Shown here: positions 23,289 through 28,921 of the stretch, piece after piece
Layout of the letters: each line of letters opens with the position of its first letter
Numbering within the stretch: the first letter of the stretch is position 1
Assembly (NCBI GenBank): GCA_964345075.1
Contig: CAYFPS010000031.1
Span: 1-28,921 of the forward strand
DNA: 28,921 nucleotides
Direction of reading: 5' to 3'
Origin: CAYFPS01 sp964345075
GTDB taxonomy: Bacteria > CAIWAD01
Translations under genes and position numbers: made by a program
Notes under the pieces: generated by a model
Databases searched by the model: none
The model's input: the letters and a program-made list of their open reading frames with translations, nothing else
Told to the model about the DNA's origin: nothing

Positions 23289-25595
23289 ATGAGAACCTTC
23301 TTTCTCTTCCTGTTCCTGACACTGTTTGCTCTGACAGCTCCCGCAGCCGCCCAGCAGGCTGGCGGACCCGTGCTGCTGGGGCTTAGTGTTCAGGGCAACG
23401 AGAGCACCGACGAAAACCTGATTCGCATCAACAGCGGGCTTAAAGTCGGCGCCGAACTGCGTGGCGAGGACGTGCAGCAGGCCATTCGCCAGCTGTGGAG
23501 CCTCAAGCGCTTTGCCGCGGTGGAAGTGCTGCTGGCTCGCGAACTGAGCGAGGGCGTCTACCTCGAGATTCGCGTGGAAGAGCTGCCCCGGCTGCGCGAC
23601 ATCGAAATTCTGGGCAACGACCGTCTGCGCAAGTCCCGCATCAAGGAAGAGCTGAAAGAGTTTGTCACCGTTGGCCAGCCCGTTTCGGGCGACCAGCTGT
23701 TTGATCTTCGTCAGGGCCTGACCGATCTCTACCAGAATGAAGGCTTTCGTCTGGCCGAGATCGAGACCACAATGAAGGATATCGAGGAAGGCGCCGGCAC
23801 CCTTTATGTGGTGATCAAGGAAGGCCGCCGGATTCGCATTGATGAAGTCATTCTACTTGGCAATCAGGAACTTGCCGACAGCAAGCTGATTCGTCGCATG
23901 AAGAAGACTCGCCCGCGCGCCATCTTCCGCAGCGGCAAGTTCGATCAGGAAGCCTTCCAGGAAGACAAGGATCGCATGATCGAAACCATGCACAATCTGG
24001 GCTATCGCGATGCCCGCGTGCTGGGTGATTCGGTCTGGGTGGATCCACAGAGCGGCAATCTGAAGGTGCAGATCGAGCTCTATGAAGGCGCCTGCTACAG
24101 TTTCGGCGAAGTCACCTGGGAAGGCAACACGGTCTTTTCCAATGATGAACTGCAGCGACGCCTGAGCTTCCGCCCTGGCGATGTCTATTCCCGCAAGAAG
24201 TTCGAGCAGAGCCTGCAGGAAGGCCTGAGCGACCTCTATTACAACCGCGGCTACATTCAGGCCCAGATCATGCCGGTGGAAGAGCCGCGTGGCGATTCCA
24301 TCATCGACATTCATTTCCGCATCGTGGAGAACAATGTCTTCAGCGTGCGCCGCGTGGAATTCATGGGCAACGACAAAACCAAGGAGAAGGTCCTGCGCCG
24401 TGAGATGCACCTGCATCCGGGCGACACCTTCGATGTGGCCAAACTGCGCCGCTCCATTCGCGAACTGACCATTTTGAACTATTTCGAAACGGTCAATCCG
24501 CAGGTGGATATCGCCAGTCAGGATCAGGTCGACCTGACCATGGAAGTGCGCGAAAAGAACACCGACCAGATCATGATGAGCGCCGGTTACAGCGAGCGCG
24601 ACAAGCTGGTCGGCTCCATCGGTTTCAGCCTGAACAACCTGATGGGCAACGGGCAGATGCTGATCTTCGACTGGCAGTTCGCCAAGGCCTATCGTTCGCT
24701 CAGTCTGGAATTCCAGGAACCCTGGCTTTTCGACCGCCCGATTCTGGCCGGCTTCCGCGTCTTTGATATTCAGCGCACCCAGTCCTACAACTGGGATTTC
24801 GATCAGGAGATGCGCGGCGGCTCGGTCACGCTGGGCAAGCGCCTCAACTGGCCGGACAACTTCTTCCGCCTGACCGGAACCTACCGCCTGGAAGAAACCA
24901 CCTACACAAACTTCGTGGAGGAGGCCACCGACGAACTCAACCGCCGTGGCATCTACGAGGACGAGCCGGAAGTTTCCAGCACCATCGCCCTGAGTCTGGT
25001 CCGCGACTCGCGCGATCACCCTGAATTCCCGCAAAACGGCAGCACCATGCGCCTCAATTCCGAATTCGGCGGCGGCTACCTGGGTGGCGATCGCGACTAT
25101 CAGAAGTACACGTTTGAAGCGCGCAGCTACAGCCCCTTCCTGGGCAAGTTCATCCACTACAACAGCCTCGAGGCGGGCATTGTCGACGGGCTGGGTGCGG
25201 AGGACGAAGTTCCCTGGATCAAGCGCTTCTTCATGGGCGGCTCGGGCCTGAGCCTGGGCACGGCCTTGAGGGGCTACGATGACCGCAGCGTGGGTACGGG
25301 TGATGACGGTGGCCGTGTCATGTTCAAGGCTGGCACGGAAATCCGCTTTCAGCTGATCCCCAACCCGACGGTCTACGGACTGGCCTTTGCGGAAGCGGGC
25401 AATGTCTGGAAGAACCTGAAGAGTTCCTCCTTCAGCGACCTGAACAAGAGCGCGGGTCTGGGTCTGCGCCTGCACATGCCCATGATCGGCCTGATCGGTC
25501 TTGACTACGCCTACGGTTTCGACCGGGTGAATTCGGGCACGGGTCTGCGCCAGGGTCGCTGGGAGTTCCACTTCCAGTTCGGACGCGAATTCTAA
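23289..25595 (+). CDS. bamA: Outer membrane protein assembly factor BamA
   Basis: The core of the BAM machine that folds beta-barrels into the outer membrane. After a 21-residue signal peptide (RTFFLFLFLTLFALTAPAAA) there are five POTRA domains, roughly 26-95, 96-175, 178-265, 268-346 and 349-421, with typical openings such as RDIEILGNDRLRKSRI, FGEVTWEGNTVFSNDEL and RRVEFMGNDKTKEKVL. A 16-strand barrel of about 345 residues follows; the lid-loop motif is LRGYDDRSVG (R661-G662-Y663). The last residue is phenylalanine. The open frame extends 29 codons upstream, but the ATG at 23289 places the signal peptide correctly. It heads a bamA-skp-lpxD-lpxC/fabZ-lpxA run, the conserved order of envelope genes in many diderms. 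Confidence 0.96.
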   Translation: MRTFFLFLFLTLFALTAPAAAQQAGGPVLLGLSVQGNESTDENLIRINSGLKVGAELRGEDVQQAIRQLWSLKRFAAVEVLLARELSEGVYLEIRVEELPRLRDIEILGNDRLRKSRIKEELKEFVTVGQPVSGDQLFDLRQGLTDLYQNEGFRLAEIETTMKDIEEGAGTLYVVIKEGRRIRIDEVILLGNQELADSKLIRRMKKTRPRAIFRSGKFDQEAFQEDKDRMIETMHNLGYRDARVLGDSVWVDPQSGNLKVQIELYEGACYSFGEVTWEGNTVFSNDELQRRLSFRPGDVYSRKKFEQSLQEGLSDLYYNRGYIQAQIMPVEEPRGDSIIDIHFRIVENNVFSVRRVEFMGNDKTKEKVLRREMHLHPGDTFDVAKLRRSIRELTILNYFETVNPQVDIASQDQVDLTMEVREKNTDQIMMSAGYSERDKLVGSIGFSLNNLMGNGQMLIFDWQFAKAYRSLSLEFQEPWLFDRPILAGFRVFDIQRTQSYNWDFDQEMRGGSVTLGKRLNWPDNFFRLTGTYRLEETTYTNFVEEATDELNRRGIYEDEPEVSSTIALSLVRDSRDHPEFPQNGSTMRLNSEFGGGYLGGDRDYQKYTFEARSYSPFLGKFIHYNSLEAGIVDGLGAEDEVPWIKRFFMGGSGLSLGTALRGYDDRSVGTGDDGGRVMFKAGTEIRFQLIPNPTVYGLAFAEAGNVWKNLKSSSFSDLNKSAGLGLRLHMPMIGLIGLDYAYGFDRVNSGTGLRQGRWEFHFQFGREF

Positions 25596-25627
25596 AACAA
25601 GTGAAGCACACACCAAGGAGCATCAAC

Positions 25628-26158
25628 GTGAAGAAAGCCTTCTGGACCCTGCTGCTGGCCCTGCTTGTGCAGGCCCCCCTCATGGCCAAGGACATGCGCA
25701 TCGGCGTCATCAACTCCGAGCAGATCCTGAGCAATTACACCGAATATCAGGCTGGCATGCGCGCCCTGATGGAAGAAAAGCAGGACTGGGATCGCCAGAT
25801 CAGCGAGCGCGAGATGGAGATCGAGGCCGAGGTCGAAGAATTCCGCATGCAGGAAAACACGCTGACGCCGGTCTTTCGCAGCGAGCGTCGTGGCGAAATC
25901 GATCGCAAGATGGCCGAGCTGGAAGAGTTTCGTGGCGAGATCTACGCCGAGCCCCAGGGCCGCTTCTTCCGCCGTAATCAGGAGCTGATGGAGCCCCTGG
26001 TCGAGAAGGTCAACACGGCCATCACCGAAGTCGCCGAGGAAGAAGGCTACGACCTGATCCTTGACAATGCCATGCCCATCGTGGTCTATGCCAGCGAAGA
26101 TGCCGTTGACATCAACCTCAACCAGAAGGTGCTGGACAAGCTGCAAGGGGAGAAGTGA
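25628..26158 (+). CDS. skp: OmpH/Skp family periplasmic chaperone
   Basis: Skp holds unfolded outer-membrane proteins in the periplasm and hands them to BamA. The 176-residue product has a signal peptide (KKAFWTLLLALLVQAPLMA), a short strand core MRIGVINSEQILSNY, a long acidic and basic coiled-coil arm (about 45-120), and a C-terminal strand region YDLILDNAMPIVVYASEDAVDI. The GTG at 25628 is chosen because AAGGAG (25615-25620) lies 7 nt upstream; a GTG at 25601 has no such site. Its stop overlaps the lpxD start. Confidence 0.92.
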   Translation: MKKAFWTLLLALLVQAPLMAKDMRIGVINSEQILSNYTEYQAGMRALMEEKQDWDRQISEREMEIEAEVEEFRMQENTLTPVFRSERRGEIDRKMAELEEFRGEIYAEPQGRFFRRNQELMEPLVEKVNTAITEVAEEEGYDLILDNAMPIVVYASEDAVDINLNQKVLDKLQGEK

Positions 26159-27225
26159 TCTCCTTTACCACAGCCGAACTTGCCAATGCACTGGGCGCTC
26201 GTCTTCAAGGGGACGGCGCCCGGATTCTTGCCGGGCTGAAAGGTCTGGGGGAAGCGGGCAGACAGGATCTCTCCTTTCTGGCCAGAGCCGACTACGCCGA
26301 GCTTCTGCGCGCCAGTCAGGCTGCCGCTGTCCTGATCAAGGCCGCTGACGCGCACCTGGCCCCGGAAACGTGCGTTTGCCTGATTGTGGATGATCCCTAC
26401 TTGAATTTTGCCCGTGCCCTCGCCCTCTTTCACCCGGAAGAGCGCGAAAGCCGCCGCGGCATTCACCCGTCAGCAGTCGTAGACGAATCGGCCCGGCTGG
26501 CTGAAGACTGCTGGATCGGCCCCCTCTGCGTGGTGGAAGCCGAAGCCAGTATCGGGGCGGGCACCGTGCTGGAAGCCTCCTGCTTTGTGGGCCACGGAGT
26601 CGTCATTGGTGCCAACTGCCAGCTTAGGGCCGGCGTGCAGCTAAGGCATGGCAGCAAACTGGGCGATCGCGTCCTCATTCAGAACGGCAGCATTGTCGGC
26701 AGCGAGGGCTTTGGTTTTGTTCCCAGGGGCGACAAGCCTCCGGAGAAGATTCCGCAGGTGGGCGGCGTCCTGATTGAGGACGATGTGGAAATCGGCGCCA
26801 ACTGCTGCATCGATCGTGGCACCATGGAAGACACCATCCTGCGCCGCGGGGTCAAGCTGGACAACCTGATCCAGATCGCCCACAATGTGGAAGTCGGGGC
26901 CGGCACCGTCATGGCCGCACAGTCGGGCGTGGCCGGATCGACAAAGGTCGGTTCCGCCTGCATGATCGGTGGCGGGGTTTCCATTACCGGACACGCTACT
27001 ATCGGCGATGGCGTCAAGCTGGGCGGCCGCAGCGTAGTCATGGGTTCTGTTGCCGCCGGCCGTGTTTACGCTGGTGACCCCGCCCGCCCGCACCGCGATT
27101 TTCTGGCGCAGAGCGCGGCCCTCAAGCATCTGCCCGAGCTGGTCAAGCAAATGCGCAGACTGGAGCGTCAATTGAAGGCTCAGGGCCTGCTGCCGCAGGA
27201 CGAAGAGAAAGCGAAACAGGCATGA
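26155..27225 (+). CDS. lpxD: UDP-3-O-acylglucosamine N-acyltransferase LpxD
   Basis: Adds the second, N-linked acyl chain in lipid A synthesis. The 356-residue product has the N-terminal uridine-binding domain (LANALGARLQGDG, LSFLARADYAELL), then left-handed beta-helix hexapeptide repeats (from about 102, HPSAVVDESARL). The catalytic histidine is H243 in QIAHNVEVGAGT, with SGVAGSTKVG nearby. A C-terminal helix (LPELVKQMRRLERQLKAQ) follows. The GTG start overlaps the skp stop. Confidence 0.96.
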   Translation: MISFTTAELANALGARLQGDGARILAGLKGLGEAGRQDLSFLARADYAELLRASQAAAVLIKAADAHLAPETCVCLIVDDPYLNFARALALFHPEERESRRGIHPSAVVDESARLAEDCWIGPLCVVEAEASIGAGTVLEASCFVGHGVVIGANCQLRAGVQLRHGSKLGDRVLIQNGSIVGSEGFGFVPRGDKPPEKIPQVGGVLIEDDVEIGANCCIDRGTMEDTILRRGVKLDNLIQIAHNVEVGAGTVMAAQSGVAGSTKVGSACMIGGGVSITGHATIGDGVKLGGRSVVMGSVAAGRVYAGDPARPHRDFLAQSAALKHLPELVKQMRRLERQLKAQGLLPQDEEKAKQA

Positions 27226-28610
27226 ACAATCATCAGCGCAGCCTGGAGAAGCCCGTCAGCCTTGAAGGCGTGGGCCTTCACACGGGCAGCACCTGCAAGG
27301 TTACGCTTCATCCCGCAGCGGCGGGGGCGGGTCTTGTTTTTCTGCGCCGCGAGGGCGAGCGGCAGGTAGAGATTCCGGCCAATGTGGAGCTGGTTACGGG
27401 CACCGAGCGCGGCACGGTTTTGAGCTCGGACGGCCTTAGCCTGCACACGGTCGAACACCTGTTGGCGGCACTGGCCGGTCTTGGCATTGACAACTGCCGC
27501 ATCGAGATGGACGGCCCAGAGCCGCCCATCTTTGATGGCAGCGCCATGCCCTTCATTCAGGCCATTCGCGAGGCGGGCATTCAGGAATACGAAGAAGAGC
27601 GCAACTTCCTGAGCATCGACTCCACCGTTGTCTACCACGACGAAAGTGGTGTGGACATTGTGGTTGTACCCAGTCAGGAATTCCGCGTGACCTACATGGT
27701 CGACTACGCCAATCCCTCGCTGGGTACCCAGTACACGAGCATGTACGGCTGGGATGAATTCGTCGAAGAATTTGCCCCCGCCCGCACCTTCTGCTTTGCC
27801 AGCGAACTGCTCTACCTGCAGGAGCGCGGCCTGATTCAGGGCGGAAGCCTGGACAGCGCCCTGGTCTTTGCGGACGTGGATCACGGGGCCTTGAGCAATC
27901 TGGAAAGCCACTTTGATGTCACGCTCGACCACGCTGCGCTGGACAGGGGCGAGCGCATACTGGGCGGCCAGAAGCTGCACTGGACCAACGAACCCGTGCG
28001 CCACAAGGTGCTGGATCTGGCCGGCGACCTCTGCCTTTTAGGCCAGCCTTTAAAGGCCCATGTGCTGGTGGCCCGCGGCGGACACAGCGCCCATGTGGAG
28101 CTGGTCAAGCTGCTTAAGCAGGAGGCGGTCAAGCAAAGCCTGCAGAAGGAATACCAGCAGCGCCTGACCAGCGATCTGGTCTTTGACATCAACGCCATCG
28201 AGCGCATTCTGCCCCACCGTTATCCCTTCCTGCTGGTGGACAAGATCACCGAGCTGAAGCCCGGTACCTTTGTCAGGGGTATCAAGAGCGTCACCATCAA
28301 CGAGCCCTTCTTTCAGGGACATTTCCCCGGCCATCCCATCATGCCCGGCGTGCTGATCGTGGAAGCCATGGGCCAGACCGGCGGCATCCTGCTACTTAAC
28401 AGCTACGACCGGCCGGAAGAAAAGGTTGTCTACTTCACGGGGCTGGACAAAGTCCGCTTCCGCAAGCCCGTGCAGCCCGGCGATCAGCTGGTGATGGAAT
28501 GCACCATGATTCGCCAGCGCCGCAACATGTGCACGATGGAAGCCCGCGCCTATGTGGCCGGCCAGCTGGTTACTACCGCCGAACTTTCTGCCATGGTGGT
28601 GGACAAATGA
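27222..28610 (+). CDS. lpxC-fabZ: Fused LpxC deacetylase - FabZ dehydratase
   Basis: Two enzymes in one 462-residue chain. The N-terminal part (about 1-295) is UDP-3-O-acyl-N-acetylglucosamine deacetylase, the committed step of lipid A synthesis, with the zinc-site HTVEHLLAAL, FDGSAMPF, ARTFCF and HKVLDLAGDL. After a linker, the C-terminal part (about 315-462) is 3-hydroxyacyl-ACP dehydratase, with ILPHRYPFLLVD and the catalytic H367 in GHFPGHPIMPG and E381 14 residues later. FabZ competes with LpxC's pathway for hydroxyacyl-ACP, so the fusion ties the two branches together. Such fusions are known in Bacteroidota and relatives. The ATG overlaps the lpxD stop. Confidence 0.95.
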   Translation: MNNHQRSLEKPVSLEGVGLHTGSTCKVTLHPAAAGAGLVFLRREGERQVEIPANVELVTGTERGTVLSSDGLSLHTVEHLLAALAGLGIDNCRIEMDGPEPPIFDGSAMPFIQAIREAGIQEYEEERNFLSIDSTVVYHDESGVDIVVVPSQEFRVTYMVDYANPSLGTQYTSMYGWDEFVEEFAPARTFCFASELLYLQERGLIQGGSLDSALVFADVDHGALSNLESHFDVTLDHAALDRGERILGGQKLHWTNEPVRHKVLDLAGDLCLLGQPLKAHVLVARGGHSAHVELVKLLKQEAVKQSLQKEYQQRLTSDLVFDINAIERILPHRYPFLLVDKITELKPGTFVRGIKSVTINEPFFQGHFPGHPIMPGVLIVEAMGQTGGILLLNSYDRPEEKVVYFTGLDKVRFRKPVQPGDQLVMECTMIRQRRNMCTMEARAYVAGQLVTTAELSAMVVDK

Positions 28611-28921
28611 GCGATACCCGCATACACCCGAGCGCAATTGTTGCACCCGGCGCCAAACTGGATCAGGGTGTGGAAGTTGGCCCCTACGCCATCATTGAAA
28701 AGGATGTGGAAATCGGTGCCGACAGCGTTATCGGCCCGCATGCTGTCATCCATGACGGTGCCCGACTTGGTCGCGAAGTCCATGTCCATCAGGCGGCAAG
28801 TGTCTCATGCCTGCCGCAGGACCTTAAGTTTCAGGGCGAGCAGACCTACCTGGAAGTGGGCGACCGCAGCGTGATCCGCGAATACGTGACACTTAGTCGC
28901 GGCACCGACGAAGCCTGGACC
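28607..28921 (+). CDS. lpxA: UDP-N-acetylglucosamine O-acyltransferase LpxA, 3' truncated by window end
   Basis: LpxA performs the first acylation of lipid A. The 105 visible residues start SDTRIHPSAIVAPGAKLDQG and continue with hexapeptide repeats (VEVGPYAIIEKDVEIGADSV), then SCLPQDLKFQGEQTYLEVGD and IREYVTLSRGT, the typical LpxA insertion and repeat pattern. The ATG overlaps the lpxC-fabZ stop. The rest lies outside the window. Confidence 0.93.
   Translation, partial: MSDTRIHPSAIVAPGAKLDQGVEVGPYAIIEKDVEIGADSVIGPHAVIHDGARLGREVHVHQAASVSCLPQDLKFQGEQTYLEVGDRSVIREYVTLSRGTDEAWT

Overview
This window is a chromosomal segment of a Gram-negative (diderm, LPS-making) bacterium with a fairly GC-rich genome. 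The gene content is mostly core: prolyl-tRNA synthetase, GreA, a shikimate/chorismate operon, glycogen branching enzyme, tRNA-Ala, BamA, Skp and early lipid A genes. A fused LpxC-FabZ protein, a short ProS3-type prolyl-tRNA synthetase and a SprA-like large outer-membrane barrel suggest the Fibrobacterota-Chlorobiota-Bacteroidota (FCB) side of the tree. That placement is an inference from gene families, not a measured phylogeny. Two N runs (9411-9436 and 13965-14012) are assembly gaps, and each falls inside a gene.

Layout. 1-369: non-coding, with hairpins and an array of 7-nt words. 370-1806 (-): proS, divergent from greA (2016-2498), whose leader carries a terminator-like hairpin. 2512-7406 (+): aroA, aroE, aroC, aroK and a PabC-like class IV aminotransferase fold enzyme, tightly packed, making chorismate and probably 4-aminobenzoate. 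7572-9745 (-): glgB, behind tRNA-Ala(CGC) and that tRNA's terminator. 9937-10400: a large inverted pair of heptamer-word arrays between the divergent tRNA and the next operon. 10428-16478 (+): three exported proteins: a secreted protein, a very large predicted outer-membrane barrel, and an Omp85/TamA-like POTRA-barrel protein. 16532-17986: a frameshifted UbiA-type prenyltransferase and Maf. 18018-23195: a RodZ-like protein, an unusual REC-DHp-pseudoREC protein, a histidine kinase, a CoA-binding protein, RsmE and QueF, with overlapping or nearly touching ends. 23289-28921: bamA, skp, lpxD, lpxC-fabZ and the start of lpxA, a conserved envelope-biogenesis operon.

Start and stop codons overlap (ATGA, GTGA, TGATG) at most gene junctions, so translation is probably coupled in long operons. 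Several operon starts share a -10 like TATCTT, and three of these sit only 6-7 nt before the ATG, which predicts leaderless mRNAs.

The most unusual sequence-level signal is a non-palindromic 9-mer, CGTGATACA. It occurs 12 times exactly, plus two 8/9 variants, in the first 18.8 kb, in several reading frames and on both strands, and never in the last 10 kb. Its density is like that of a DNA-uptake or Chi-type word. The other leading observations are the heptamer arrays, the greA leader terminator, and the outer-membrane barrel/Omp85 operon.
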